Positions 52,417-62,498 of a stretch of DNA of 64,000 nucleotides are shown piece by piece. Location: NCBI GenBank assembly GCA_029945945.1, contig JAQSDM010000011.1:124001-188000 (forward strand). Direction: 5' to 3'. Below the pieces are notes generated by a model that saw nothing but the letters and a program-made list of their open reading frames with translations, ran no database searches and was not told the origin of the DNA. The stretch comes from Algoriphagus sp. (GTDB lineage Bacteria; Bacteroidota; Bacteroidia; Cytophagales; Cyclobacteriaceae). The stretch's first letter is position 1; every line of letters begins with the position of its first letter. A program made the position numbers and the translations under genes.

Positions 52417-54057
52417 TTAATCCACGTTATCGTGGAGAAATCTGTTGTTTCCCAGAATCTCATTTTCGTCACTCAGATTATACTTGCTGATGCTTGGCTC
52501 TGAGCTATGCTGAGGTTCTTGTAACACAACGTGCTTTCTCTGATAAGCAGGAACTTCCATTTTTTCTTTCAACTCTTCGTGGGTTGGGTTGATAGAACGA
52601 CCGCCTTTTAGCTTCTCAAATCGCTCGTGCGCTCTTTGAATTGCTTTTTGCTTCATTTGCTCATAATAATCATTTGCAAAAGCAGGAACAGCTGGTTCAG
52701 ATTCCTTTGGAAGTTTTGCCACTTTTTTATCTCCCTCTTCTTCGAAAAGATTGTGGACGATTCTGTCAGCAGGTTCCGATACAGGTTCAACAGCCGGTCT
52801 TGATTCTTCTATCGGTTTGATCTCAAAAGAGAATGAATCTACCTTTGGAGTTTCCTGAGGAGTTGGATTAGCAGTAGGAGTCTTAGGAAGAGAAAACACG
52901 AAGGTTGCACCATTGGCGATGGAATCTTCAGTTACCTTTTGACTTTTTCCTGATTCCAGGTTGATTAAAGTCTTCACCACTTCAGGCTCAGCGACAGGAG
53001 CTGCCATGATCGGAGCTGCTGCAGGAAATGCCATCGGAGCCACTGTTTTAGCTCTTCTTGGGATTCCAGACAATCTGTCCATTTCAAAACCTGTAGCGAT
53101 TACTGTCACTCGGATTGCTTTACCCAGTTCCGGATCGATACCCTGACCAAAAATAACTTCAGCATTATCGCCGGCTTTCTCCTGAATATATTCAGTGATT
53201 TCGCTCAATTCGTCCATCGAAAGTTCTTCTTCTTCTCCAGACATGATAGAAAGAAGGATTTTCTCAGCTCCTTTGATATCTACATTGTTCAGCAATGGAG
53301 AAGAAATAGCTGCACCGGCTGCTCTGATCGCACGACCTTCGCCTTCTTCTGTAGATGAACCCATCACAGCTGCACCGGCATCTTTCATGACTGTTTTCAC
53401 ATCTTCGAAATCGACGTTTACATCCTGGTGGATCGTGATGATTTCAGCGATTGATTTGGCAGCAGTGGTCAGAATATCATCGGCTTTGCCAAATGCTGTT
53501 CTGATCGCCAGGTTACCATAAATCTCTCTCAATTTGTCATTCAGTATTACAAGAACTGTATCGCAATTTTCGCGAAGAGCCTCAATACCAGCCTGAGCTA
53601 CGGCCATTTTCTTTTTGCCCTCAAACATGAACGGAGCAGTCACGATGCCCACAGTCAGGATGTTGAGATCTCTGGCGATTTTAGCAATCACAGGAGCTGC
53701 ACCTGTACCGGTACCTCCTCCCATTCCTGCTGTAATAAATACCATTTTAGTGTTATCAGCCAGAAGCTCGCGGATCTCATCCTGAGATTCAAGTGCTGCA
53801 CTTTTGCCTTGCTCTGGATTTGCTCCGGCACCCAGACCTTCGGTCAGGTTTGCTCCGAGCTGCAATCTGAGCGGAACAGGGCTGGACTTCAAAGCCTGCG
53901 CGTCTGTATTGACCACGACAAACTCCACATCCTTAATACCCATGCTGTACATGTGGTTGACGGCATTGGAACCGCCCCCACCTACGCCAATCACCTTGAT
54001 GATTGACTTTTGGTTTCTTGGAAGATCAAATCTGTAATCTTTCATGTTATCTGACAT
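52417..54057 (-). CDS. ftsZ: cell division protein FtsZ
   Basis: A 546-residue tubulin-like GTPase that forms the division ring. GTP-binding GVGGGGSNAVNHM and signature GGGTGTGAAPVIA (about 112-124) are intact, and the T7 loop NVDFEDVKTVM is present. A long Pro/Glu-rich linker (about 330-500) precedes a C-terminus ending in NNRFLHDNVD, the Bacteroidota form of the tail that binds FtsA. It is the last gene of the dcw cluster, 98 bases after ftsA. A short hairpin (52421-52436) lies within the last codons but has no T-run. Confidence 0.97.
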   Translation of the reverse strand: MSDNMKDYRFDLPRNQKSIIKVIGVGGGGSNAVNHMYSMGIKDVEFVVVNTDAQALKSSPVPLRLQLGANLTEGLGAGANPEQGKSAALESQDEIRELLADNTKMVFITAGMGGGTGTGAAPVIAKIARDLNILTVGIVTAPFMFEGKKKMAVAQAGIEALRENCDTVLVILNDKLREIYGNLAIRTAFGKADDILTTAAKSIAEIITIHQDVNVDFEDVKTVMKDAGAAVMGSSTEEGEGRAIRAAGAAISSPLLNNVDIKGAEKILLSIMSGEEEELSMDELSEITEYIQEKAGDNAEVIFGQGIDPELGKAIRVTVIATGFEMDRLSGIPRRAKTVAPMAFPAAAPIMAAPVAEPEVVKTLINLESGKSQKVTEDSIANGATFVFSLPKTPTANPTPQETPKVDSFSFEIKPIEESRPAVEPVSEPADRIVHNLFEEEGDKKVAKLPKESEPAVPAFANDYYEQMKQKAIQRAHERFEKLKGGRSINPTHEELKEKMEVPAYQRKHVVLQEPQHSSEPSISKYNLSDENEILGNNRFLHDNVD

Positions 54058-54155
54058 ATTTATTGTTTTGGTGAATTAGTTTAACTGATAGTGATTTTGG
54101 GTTTTAATAAGGGAAATAAGCAGCAGGACCACTTATCTCCCCCCAATCATAAGCC

Positions 54156-55466
54156 CTAGTAATTATGGTCGTCTCCGATGTCATCGTTGATGATGCCTTT
54201 CAGCTTGGCACCGATGTTTCGGAAAATATCTCTTGAGATTAGGTCTGCTCGTTCTTTTTTAGGAGCGGGACCAGCATTTGCCACTCGCTTGCGATAGCTT
54301 TCTTCCCGGTCATCCAATGCCTTGAATCCTGCCAGCACCAAGCCGACGGAAGTCGCGTACATCGGGCTTTTCACCTCTTCAATCACAGATTTGCCGAGGT
54401 GCTCATTTGGATAACCTATTCGGGTATCGAGGCCTGTCATATATTCAAAAAGCTGAGAAATAAACTGCATCTGAGATCCGCCACCTGTCAGGACGATACC
54501 ACCTGCCAGTTTCTTGTAGTGACCGCTTTGCATGATTTCATTTTGGACGATCTCGATGATCTCCTCCATTCTTGCCTGAATAATCGCTGCAAGATTTCGA
54601 ATGGAAATCTCCTTCGGATGTCTGTTTTTCAATCCCGGGATCGATACAATTTCATTTGGATTTGCTTCTTCAGCGATGGCTTTTCCAAATCGGGTTTTCA
54701 GCAATTCAGCCTGATTCTGCATCACCATGCAACCTTCTTTGATGTCCTTGGTGATGATGTTTCCGCCAAGCGGAATTACCGCTGTATGACGAATGATGTT
54801 TTCGTAGAAAATCGCGATATCGGTGGTGCCTCCTCCAATATCCACCAGACAAACGCCTGCTTCCTTTTCCTCATCACTGAGGACAGAAAGTGAACTCGCC
54901 AATGGCTCCAGGATCAACTGCTTGGAAGTCAGATCCGCTCTTCGCACGCAGCGATTGATATTATTGATAGCTGTAGTCTGGGCGGTGATGATATGAAAAT
55001 CAGCTTCCAGTCTGGTGCCTGACATTCCAACAGGATCTTTTATTTCACCTTCGTAATCGACGGTGTAATTCTGTGGCATGACGTGAATGATTGTATTTCC
55101 GGGCGGGATCAGAATATTTTCCATTTCACTGGAAAGTCTTCTCACATCTTCCACCGTGATTTCATCTTCAGATGGCGGACGCATGATACTTCCCCGGTGG
55201 ATTTTGCTTTGGATATGCTGACCTGCGATGCCGACGATCACTTCTCCGATGTTGACATCTGCCATTTCGGAAGCTTCGTCTACGGCTTTCTGAATCGCAT
55301 GGACTGTCTTGTCGATATTAGTCACCACACCTCTGTCTACGCCGTCAGAAATGGCCTTTCCCATCCCAAGGACTTCGAGTTTGCCGTACTCATTTTTTCT
55401 GCCGATGATGACACAGATTTTGGTTGTCCCAATGTCCAGTCCTACGATTAATTTGTCGTTTTCCAT
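54156..55466 (-). CDS. ftsA: cell division protein FtsA
   Basis: A 436-residue actin-like protein that anchors FtsZ to the membrane. The start is the ATG at 55466 (MENDKLIVGLDIGTTKICVI); an ATG at 55490 would overlap ftsQ. Features: phosphate-1 loop LDIGTTK, phosphate-2 VDIGGGTTDIAIF, adenosine motif VLTGGGSQM. The C-terminal amphipathic helix (IFRNIGAKLKGIIND) is the likely membrane anchor. It begins 10 bases after the ftsQ stop. Confidence 0.96.
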   Translation of the reverse strand: MENDKLIVGLDIGTTKICVIIGRKNEYGKLEVLGMGKAISDGVDRGVVTNIDKTVHAIQKAVDEASEMADVNIGEVIVGIAGQHIQSKIHRGSIMRPPSEDEITVEDVRRLSSEMENILIPPGNTIIHVMPQNYTVDYEGEIKDPVGMSGTRLEADFHIITAQTTAINNINRCVRRADLTSKQLILEPLASSLSVLSDEEKEAGVCLVDIGGGTTDIAIFYENIIRHTAVIPLGGNIITKDIKEGCMVMQNQAELLKTRFGKAIAEEANPNEIVSIPGLKNRHPKEISIRNLAAIIQARMEEIIEIVQNEIMQSGHYKKLAGGIVLTGGGSQMQFISQLFEYMTGLDTRIGYPNEHLGKSVIEEVKSPMYATSVGLVLAGFKALDDREESYRKRVANAGPAPKKERADLISRDIFRNIGAKLKGIINDDIGDDHNY

Positions 55467-55476
55467 ATCCAAGCTA

Positions 55477-56235
55477 TTATTCACAAACAATTTGATCCCT
55501 AAATTTTACGCTAACCTTGCTGTAGGCATTCCAGCCTTTACGCGGTAGGATTTCTTTATAAAAGATTTCGATTCTTTCGAACTTACTCTCCACATCTTGC
55601 GCATCGCCAAACTCAATAATTTGGCTACCTACTTGCTGGTATAACTTTATATCTGAGCGGGAATTGACTTCCAATTCAGTGATTTGAGCACTCCAAAATT
55701 CATCTCCGTTGATGAAGCGAATCAGGTTCAGCAGTTCCGGCATCTCCTCGCTGATTTCCCCTTTTTCCATCAAGGCCTCCGCATGTCTTCCTTCCAGAAT
55801 CAATACCCTGCTGGTGTAGGAATTAGAAGTTGGGATTACCTTTCCTTCCGTGGTCACATATCCGTCGGCAGCCATTGGTCTCGCTATTCTTGCGATCGGC
55901 TGATGCTGCTGAATCGTAATACTCAAAATCCCTTTCTGACCCATGAAAGCCTCAACTGACTTAACAAATGGATGTCCTGCAAGTCTGGTTTCGATTTCTT
56001 CGAGTCTCACTTCCTCCAGCATCAATCCGGCTTTCAATTCCGGAAACTCCGCCTGCATCAGCTCTTTTATTTCATTTTCATCGACGAAATAGACTCCGCT
56101 CACCCCCTCAATATCTATGTCCGCACCCTGATAGGTTTTATACAAACTTTGCTTTTCTACAAATCCAATAAAGCCTACGAGCACAAGGCTGAGTACCAGA
56201 AAAGCAATCGTCTTTTTCAGTCCTGCTCTTTTCAT
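55477..56235 (-). CDS. ftsQ: cell division protein FtsQ/DivIB
   Basis: A 252-residue bitopic protein. Short cytoplasmic start, one helix (TIAFLVLSLVLVGFIGFV, about 9-26), a POTRA domain (IDIEGVSGVYFVDENEIKEL, then GHPFVKSVEAFMG) and the FtsQ beta domain. It links early and late divisome parts. Its start overlaps the murC stop by 4 bases. Confidence 0.9.
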   Translation of the reverse strand: MKRAGLKKTIAFLVLSLVLVGFIGFVEKQSLYKTYQGADIDIEGVSGVYFVDENEIKELMQAEFPELKAGLMLEEVRLEEIETRLAGHPFVKSVEAFMGQKGILSITIQQHQPIARIARPMAADGYVTTEGKVIPTSNSYTSRVLILEGRHAEALMEKGEISEEMPELLNLIRFINGDEFWSAQITELEVNSRSDIKLYQQVGSQIIEFGDAQDVESKFERIEIFYKEILPRKGWNAYSKVSVKFRDQIVCE

Positions 56236-57644
56236 CCTTCAGTCTGATTAAGTCGTGAATTCATCCACTTGGCAATTACCGGAACCAGGCGATCTATGTC
56301 TCCTGCTCCCAAAGTCACCAGAACCTCGGGGGCACTCTGCTCCAAATAGCCCATCAAATCTTCCTTTCGGATCAGGGACTTTTTGTCTGTTTGTATATCT
56401 GCCATCAGCATTTCGGAAGTCACCCCCGGAATCGGAAGCTCTCTTGCCGGATAGATATCAAGCAGTAGCACTTCATCTGCAAGGGAAAGACTTTCAGAAA
56501 ATCCTTCTGCGAAATCGCGTGTTCTTGAAAACAAATGAGGCTGGAAAATCACTGTCAACTTGCGTCCAGGGAACATGGATCGCACCGAACTCAGACAGGA
56601 TCTGATTTCCTCAGGATGATGCGCATAGTCATCGATGAATACCAGCTTAGGCTCATTGACATGGATTTCAAATCTTCTTTTTACTCCTTTGAAAGATGCC
56701 AAACCCTTGCGAATCTGATCTTCAGTGACGTTATGCCCGAGTGCGATTGCGATGGCAGCGATGGCATTTTCCACATTGTGAAAACCCGGGATGAAAAGCT
56801 CCAGGCCTTTGATTTCGGTTTTGCCATCCACATAGTCAAAAGTGAAAGAACGGGTACGTGCCTGCACATTCTCAGCACAAATACCTGAAGATCTTAATCC
56901 ATAAATCTTTGTGGCAACTGACGGTAAACTCTTCTCTCCCAATCGGAAAGCCGCATTGGACTGGATGTAGAGTTTGCCCTTTTTATCAATCAATCGGATG
57001 AATTCCCTGAATCCTTCCAAAATCGTGTCTTCGTCTCCGTAAATGTCAAGGTGATCGGGATCCGCGCTAGTTACTACTGCTTCGTTTGGATGAAGTCTCA
57101 GGAATGAGCGATCAAACTCATCTGCTTCCACCACCACCGTCACCGGCTCCTTTCCTTTCTTTTCGCTCAAAATCAGATTGCTCTGATAGTTTTGAGTGAT
57201 TCCACCAAGGAATGCTGTTACCGGCTTTCCGGCAGATTTCAGCAAGTGGGCGATCATCGAGGAAGTTGTTGTCTTACCATGAGTTCCCGCTACCGCCACC
57301 GTGAAATGATTGCGAGTGATCATACCCAATACCTCAGATCGCTTTTTCAGAGAGAAACCATTTTCTCTGAAATAGGCCAGCTGAATACTGTCTTTTGGTA
57401 TTGCCGGAGTCCAGATGATCAATGCCTCAGACGGTGTAGCCTTTATTTCAGCAGGGATCGTTTCCAAAGAATCTTCGAAAGTGATCTGCATCCGCTCGTT
57501 GATCAATTCGTCAGTCAAAGGAGAAGGTGTGCGATCATATCCGCTCACAGGAATTCCCTCATGACCGAACCATCTGGCGATGGCACTCATGCCAATACCG
57601 CCGATTCCGAGGAAATAAACCCTATGTATACCTTCGAAGCTCAT
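56232..57644 (-). CDS. murC: UDP-N-acetylmuramate--L-alanine ligase
   Basis: A 470-residue cytoplasmic ligase adding L-Ala to UDP-MurNAc. GIGGIGMSAIARW (about 13-25) binds the nucleotide sugar, AGTHGKTTTSSM is the ATP loop, EADEFDRSFL the Mg-binding block, and DDYAHHPEEI the family-specific motif. It overlaps murG and ftsQ by 4 bases each. Confidence 0.96.
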   Translation of the reverse strand: MSFEGIHRVYFLGIGGIGMSAIARWFGHEGIPVSGYDRTPSPLTDELINERMQITFEDSLETIPAEIKATPSEALIIWTPAIPKDSIQLAYFRENGFSLKKRSEVLGMITRNHFTVAVAGTHGKTTTSSMIAHLLKSAGKPVTAFLGGITQNYQSNLILSEKKGKEPVTVVVEADEFDRSFLRLHPNEAVVTSADPDHLDIYGDEDTILEGFREFIRLIDKKGKLYIQSNAAFRLGEKSLPSVATKIYGLRSSGICAENVQARTRSFTFDYVDGKTEIKGLELFIPGFHNVENAIAAIAIALGHNVTEDQIRKGLASFKGVKRRFEIHVNEPKLVFIDDYAHHPEEIRSCLSSVRSMFPGRKLTVIFQPHLFSRTRDFAEGFSESLSLADEVLLLDIYPARELPIPGVTSEMLMADIQTDKKSLIRKEDLMGYLEQSAPEVLVTLGAGDIDRLVPVIAKWMNSRLNQTEG

Positions 57645-58723
57645 GCTACCAGTTTTTCTAATTCGTTCACAATGGCATTTGCCGCATCAGGCTTTGCCAG
57701 ACTTTTTATATTTCTTCCCAATGCCGGTCCGACTTTCGGATCTTGCATCAGTTCATCTACTTTTTCCTTTAGTCTTCCGACTGCTTCCTCATCTTTCAAA
57801 ATCCAGGCAGCGTTCTGGTTCACAAAAGCCATCGCATTTTTGGTCTGATGATCTTCAGCCACATTTGGCGAAGGGATGAAAATCACCGGCTTGCCCACCA
57901 GAGAAAGTTCAGAAACTGACAATGCACCGGCCCGTGACACGATTACGTCAGCTGCCGCATAAGCCAGGTCCATTTCCCGGATAAACTCTCTCAGATGAAT
58001 ATGCTTCAATCCTGCAGCTTCAGTTTTTTCAAGCATTTCCTTAAAGTAGAATTTGCCTGACTGCCAAAGCACCTGGTAACCTTCCTCATTCAGCGCTTTC
58101 ATATCTTTCAAAACCGCTTGATTGAGAGTTCGGGCTCCCAAAGAGCCGCCCAAAACCAGCAAAGTCTTTTTGCCTGCTTCCAATCCAAAATGAGCGAGGG
58201 CGATTTCCTTTTTACCCTCCAGATTCAGAATGTCTTTTCTCACAGGATTTCCTGTATAGGAGATTCTGTCAGCCGGGAAAAACTTATCCATTGCAGGATA
58301 AGCCACACATATTTTATTGGCTTTTTTGGCCAGGATTTTATTGGTCAGCCCTGCGTAAGAATTCTGCTCTTGCACGAGGGTTGGAATGTTTTTTCTTTGC
58401 GCAGCAAAAAGAACCGGTCCGCTGGCGTATCCACCCACGCCCACAACTGCATGAGGCTTGAATTCCTTCACAATCTTCGACGCCTGTCTGATGCTCTTCA
58501 GCAACTTGATCGGGAAGCTCAGATTGTCAAGCGTCAGGCTTCTCTGAAGTCCTGCCACCGGCAAACCTTTGATCTGATAACCTGCCTCAGGCACTTTTTG
58601 CATTTCCATTTTTCCCAAAGCACCGACAAAGAGAATCTCGCTGTCCGGATGTTTCTCTTTCCAGGCATTGGCAATAGCGATCGCCGGATAGATATGGCCT
58701 CCGGTTCCTCCGCCACTGATCAA
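57641..58723 (-). CDS. murG: UDP-N-acetylglucosamine transferase MurG
   Basis: It adds GlcNAc to lipid I, giving lipid II, at the inner membrane face. It has the GGGTGGHIYPA loop, GVGGYASGPV, VQEQNSYAG and GGSLGA. The start given is the TTG at 58723, the first canonical codon, but it cuts the first beta strand. The frame continues upstream as IIATLETYRIL without a stop up to an ATT at 58753-58751 that shares a base with the ftsW stop (TAATT). True initiation is therefore probably at that ATT or another non-ATG codon, giving 370 residues. It overlaps murC by 4 bases. Confidence 0.95.
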   Translation of the reverse strand: MISGGGTGGHIYPAIAIANAWKEKHPDSEILFVGALGKMEMQKVPEAGYQIKGLPVAGLQRSLTLDNLSFPIKLLKSIRQASKIVKEFKPHAVVGVGGYASGPVLFAAQRKNIPTLVQEQNSYAGLTNKILAKKANKICVAYPAMDKFFPADRISYTGNPVRKDILNLEGKKEIALAHFGLEAGKKTLLVLGGSLGARTLNQAVLKDMKALNEEGYQVLWQSGKFYFKEMLEKTEAAGLKHIHLREFIREMDLAYAAADVIVSRAGALSVSELSLVGKPVIFIPSPNVAEDHQTKNAMAFVNQNAAWILKDEEAVGRLKEKVDELMQDPKVGPALGRNIKSLAKPDAANAIVNELEKLVA

Positions 58724-58752
58724 AATGCGATATGTTTCTAGCGTTGCGATAA

Positions 58753-59931
58753 TTAGGCAGTTTTAAGTCTTGGTCTGTTTACGCTTGAATTTGTGGTAGA
58801 TGAAGCGGCTAAAGCTTCGTCCTGATGGTCGCCTCTGCTTACACTAAGGATGATTCCGAGGGAAATTCCTGTGAAAACCAAGGAGGTTCCTCCCATACTC
58901 AGAAGTGGTAATGGCAATCCTGTAATCGGCCCCAATCCTACTGCAACAGCCATATTGACCAATGCCTGAATAACCAGAGCGAAGCTGAGTCCTGCGGAAA
59001 GCAATCCTCCAAATGCTTTATGGGAATTAGCAACGATGCGCATGCCCCTATACAGCAAAGCGAGGTAAAGGAAAAGCACAGATGTGCCGCCCACCATGCC
59101 GTATTCTTCAATGATGATGGCGTAGATAAAATCAGAATAGGGATGCGGAAGGGAATTTCTTTGCTCGCTGTTTCCGGGTCCTTTTCCGGTAATTCCTCCG
59201 GTGGCAATAGCGATGTAAGATTGCTCTGCCTGGAAAGCTACCTCGTCCTTATCCATGAAGGATTCGATTCGGGACACGAAAGTTGAGCCTCTTTGTCCAA
59301 GGAAAGCCGCAGCTGTCAAACCAAGCATTCCTACCAGGACTACTACAGCAATGAATTTGATCGGAACTCGTCCGATAAACATGATAAGCAAACAAGTCAA
59401 CAGAAGTAAAATCGCTGTGGACATGTTGGCCAAAGCAATCAGCAAGCAGATGATTCCGATCGCGATAATGATAGGAACAAAGGTGCTTTTGAAGTCTTTT
59501 ATATTATTCTGACGTCTTGCAAGCATTGCAGCCAAAGCAGCGATCAACGCAAGTTTTGCCAAGTCTGAAGGCTGGAAAGCCTGGTTAATCACCGGGATAG
59601 TCAGCCAGCGATTGGCATCGTTGATATTAGAACCGAAGAGGTATGTGAAAAGCAAAAGCGGCATGGAGATATACATTCCCAGGCGGGCATAAAGAGCGTA
59701 GTTTTTGTACGGGATCTTGTGAGCCAGCCACATCACAAACAATGACACAACAACCAGGAAGGAATGTCTGAACAAGTACACTTCTGTATTTCCTCCGGCA
59801 TATTTATAAGCCAAAGAACCGGTTGCTGAATACACTACCAGAATGCTGAAAAGTGAAAGTAAAATCACGATTCCCCAGATGATCGGATCACCTTTGAAAT
59901 GCTCATCTATCCATGCTTTGAATTGGCTCAT
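58753..59931 (-). CDS. ftsW: FtsW, SEDS-family peptidoglycan polymerase
   Basis: A 392-residue polytopic membrane protein (about ten helices). SEDS-family blocks: ITGKGPGNSEQRNSLPHPYS followed by DFIYAIIIEEYG, and GLPLPLLSMGG near the C-terminus. It polymerises lipid II at the septum with FtsI. The position between murD and murG in the dcw cluster supports FtsW over RodA. It overlaps murD by 4 bases. Confidence 0.95.
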   Translation of the reverse strand: MSQFKAWIDEHFKGDPIIWGIVILLSLFSILVVYSATGSLAYKYAGGNTEVYLFRHSFLVVVSLFVMWLAHKIPYKNYALYARLGMYISMPLLLFTYLFGSNINDANRWLTIPVINQAFQPSDLAKLALIAALAAMLARRQNNIKDFKSTFVPIIIAIGIICLLIALANMSTAILLLLTCLLIMFIGRVPIKFIAVVVLVGMLGLTAAAFLGQRGSTFVSRIESFMDKDEVAFQAEQSYIAIATGGITGKGPGNSEQRNSLPHPYSDFIYAIIIEEYGMVGGTSVLFLYLALLYRGMRIVANSHKAFGGLLSAGLSFALVIQALVNMAVAVGLGPITGLPLPLLSMGGTSLVFTGISLGIILSVSRGDHQDEALAASSTTNSSVNRPRLKTA

Positions 59932-61280
59932 GAGATCGCTTCGGTTTTAAGGTTATTTACCGCCACGCGGAATTGTTCCCCGCGATCCTCATAATTTTTG
60001 AACAAGTCAAAGCTTGCGCATGCCGGAGAAAGAAGAACGATGTAACCGGACTTGCCAAGTTCCATCCCCCATTTCACAGCTTCCCGGATATCCTGAGTTT
60101 CCCGGATATCGGCTACCACAGACCCAAAGGCCTTTTTCAATTTCTCATTGTCTTTGCCCAGACAGATCAGGCATTTCACCTTTTCGGTCACTGCCGGCAA
60201 AATCGTACTGTAATCGTTTCCTTTGTCCACGCCACCTGCAATCCAAATCAGTGGATTTTCATAGCTGGTGAGGGCGTAGGCAGTTGACTCCACATTGGTG
60301 CCTTTGCTGTCATTGATGAATTTGACACCATCGATTTCGCGGATCAATTCCATCCGATGAGGAGCATTTACAAAAGTTTTGAAACCTTCGATCAGATCAG
60401 CTTCTTTCACTCCTGCGAGCAAAGCGGCTGTTCCGGCGCAAAGTGAATTCAGAATATTATGAGTTCCTTTTAACGAAAGTGCCTCTAATGGAATCTTCGC
60501 TGAGTTCTTTTCAGTAGTCAGAATCAGGTTTGAACCATCGAAATATGCTCCCTTTTCCTGCGGAGCAGAAAGTGAGAACCAAAATTGCGAAGCTTCGATT
60601 TCCCTTGTTTTCAATCCTTCCAAAGTCAGCGCATCTTCAGCAGGTAGAATTGCGCAATCTTCCGAAGTCATATTTTTGAACAACCCGAATTTTGAGTTGA
60701 TGTAATTCTCAATTTTGTAATCGTATCGATCCAGATGATCCGGAGTGATATTGGTGAGAATGGCGATTGCTGGATTGAAACTTATAAATCCATCAATCTG
60801 AAAGCTGCTGCATTCGATTACCCACCATTCGCGATCTTGCTCAGCTATCTGACCGGCCCAGCTTTTACCTACATTTCCTGCCAATCCTACATCCAATCCT
60901 GCACTTTTCATCAGATGATAAGTGAGCAGCGTTGTCGTGGTTTTTCCATTGGTACCTGAGATTGCAATCACTTTCCCTGTGCTGAATCTGGAAGCAAACT
61001 CCAGCTCATCGATCACATCGATTCCTTTCGCTAATGCTTTTGCTACAATTGGAACCTTCGGAGAAATCCCCGGGCTTTTGATGATGAGGTCAGAATTGAG
61101 AATGATCTCCTCGTTGTGTCCGCCTTCTTCAAAAGAAATCCCGTACTTAATAAGATCCGCTTTTCTGGAATCAGAAATTTTACCTGCATCAGAAACCCAA
61201 ACGACATAGTCATTCATCCTGGCGAGCATTGCTGCTCCCAACCCACTTTCTCCGGCTCCAAGGATGGCTATTCGTTTCAT
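59928..61280 (-). CDS. murD: UDP-N-acetylmuramoyl-L-alanine--D-glutamate ligase
   Basis: A 450-residue cytoplasmic ligase. The N-terminal domain starts AILGAGESGLGAAMLA, the ATP loop is [26 protein letters not shown] is the central block, and FINDSKGTNVESTAYAL the C-terminal signature. It adds D-Glu to UDP-MurNAc-L-Ala. It begins 5 bases after the mraY stop and overlaps ftsW by 4 bases. Confidence 0.96.
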   Translation of the reverse strand: MKRIAILGAGESGLGAAMLARMNDYVVWVSDAGKISDSRKADLIKYGISFEEGGHNEEIILNSDLIIKSPGISPKVPIVAKALAKGIDVIDELEFASRFSTGKVIAISGTNGKTTTTLLTYHLMKSAGLDVGLAGNVGKSWAGQIAEQDREWWVIECSSFQIDGFISFNPAIAILTNITPDHLDRYDYKIENYINSKFGLFKNMTSEDCAILPAEDALTLEGLKTREIEASQFWFSLSAPQEKGAYFDGSNLILTTEKNSAKIPLEALSLKGTHNILNSLCAGTAALLAGVKEADLIEGFKTFVNAPHRMELIREIDGVKFINDSKGTNVESTAYALTSYENPLIWIAGGVDKGNDYSTILPAVTEKVKCLICLGKDNEKLKKAFGSVVADIRETQDIREAVKWGMELGKSGYIVLLSPACASFDLFKNYEDRGEQFRVAVNNLKTEAIS

Positions 61281-61285
61281 TTCGA

Positions 61286-62497
61286 TTATCTCAGTTTCAG
61301 CGTTGCCAAAGTGATTACTGCCAGCAAAATCCCCATTATCCAGAATCGGGTTACGATCTTGGCTTCAGGAATATTTTTCTTCTGATAATGATGGTGCAAA
61401 GGAGACATCAGTAAAATCCTTCTGCCTTCTCCGTATTTTCTTCTCGTGTATTTGAAATAGCTCACCTGGACCATGACGCTGACATTTTCTACCACGAAAA
61501 TCCCGCACATCACCGGAATGAGCAGCTCTTTGCGAAGCGTCAAAGCCAACACAGCAATTACTCCCCCGAGCATCAGACTTCCGGTATCTCCCATGAAAAC
61601 CTGCGCCGGATAAGCGTTGTACCAAAGAAATCCAACACAGGCGCCGATAAATGCCGAGGCAAAAATCACCAACTCACCGGAGTTGGGGATATACATGACA
61701 TTGAGATATTGGGAGAAAATGGCGTTACCGCTGATGTATGCGAAAATCGCAATCGTCAATCCTATAATGGCCGATGTTCCGGCAGCCAAACCGTCGATCC
61801 CGTCGGTGATATTAGCCCCGTTAGAAACCGCTGTAATGATGAAAATCACCACCAAAATGTAGAGAACCGGAGTCATCGCTTCGCCCATAAAACCGAGCAA
61901 AGTCTCGTAATTCAGTTCATTGTTTTTGGTAAAAGGAATGGTCGTTTTGGCCACTTTCACGTCTTTGAAAGTCGGAGTTTCGACTACCCCTTCCTCGATA
62001 GAAACAGGATTGGTAAACTCCCGGATGACCACATCTTCATGAAAATAGAGTGTGGTACCCACTATTATTCCGATTCCTATCTGACCCATTATCTTGAATC
62101 GACCTGCCAAGCCTTCCTTGTTCTTTCGAAAAACCTTTATGTAATCATCCAAAAAGCCGATTCCTCCAAGCCAGATTGTGGTAACTATCAGGAGAATGAT
62201 GTAAATGTTTTGAAGATCTGCGAAAAGCAAAGTAGGAATCAGGATGGCAGCGATCATCATCAAGCCACCCATGGTTGGAGTGCCTTTCTTCTGATTTTGA
62301 CCTTCCAAACCTAAATCCCGAACGGTTTCTCCGATCTGACGATTTCGGATCCAGTTGATGATATGATGCCCAAAAGTGATGGTAATGATCAGCGAAAAAA
62401 TTGCCGCCATCCCAGCACGGAAAGAGATGTATCGGAATACCCCGGTTCCCGGAATATCCAACACTCGATCTAAATAATCGAAAATGGGATACAGCAT
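61286..62497 (-). CDS. mraY: phospho-N-acetylmuramoyl-pentapeptide-transferase
   Basis: A 403-residue polytopic enzyme that makes lipid I. Signatures: [11 protein letters not shown], the catalytic [35 protein letters not shown], and [12 protein letters not shown] with [10 protein letters not shown]. It is longer than the E. coli enzyme (360) owing to a periplasmic insertion around residues 155-200, usual for Bacteroidota. It begins 1 base after the murE stop. Confidence 0.96.
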   Translation of the reverse strand: MLYPIFDYLDRVLDIPGTGVFRYISFRAGMAAIFSLIITITFGHHIINWIRNRQIGETVRDLGLEGQNQKKGTPTMGGLMMIAAILIPTLLFADLQNIYIILLIVTTIWLGGIGFLDDYIKVFRKNKEGLAGRFKIMGQIGIGIIVGTTLYFHEDVVIREFTNPVSIEEGVVETPTFKDVKVAKTTIPFTKNNELNYETLLGFMGEAMTPVLYILVVIFIITAVSNGANITDGIDGLAAGTSAIIGLTIAIFAYISGNAIFSQYLNVMYIPNSGELVIFASAFIGACVGFLWYNAYPAQVFMGDTGSLMLGGVIAVLALTLRKELLIPVMCGIFVVENVSVMVQVSYFKYTRRKYGEGRRILLMSPLHHHYQKKNIPEAKIVTRFWIMGILLAVITLATLKLR

Positions 62498-62498
62498 C

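Noticed and set aside
52421..52436. Hairpin tccacg/cgtgga as a terminator for ftsZ or the FMN reductase
   Set aside because: There is no T-run in either direction, and the bases encode the conserved HDNVD tail of FtsZ.
57192..57848. Open frame of about 218 codons on the plus strand across murC and murG
   Set aside because: Antisense to two essential, clearly recognised genes; residue composition (Cys, Ser, Arg, Phe rich) is typical of a shadow frame.
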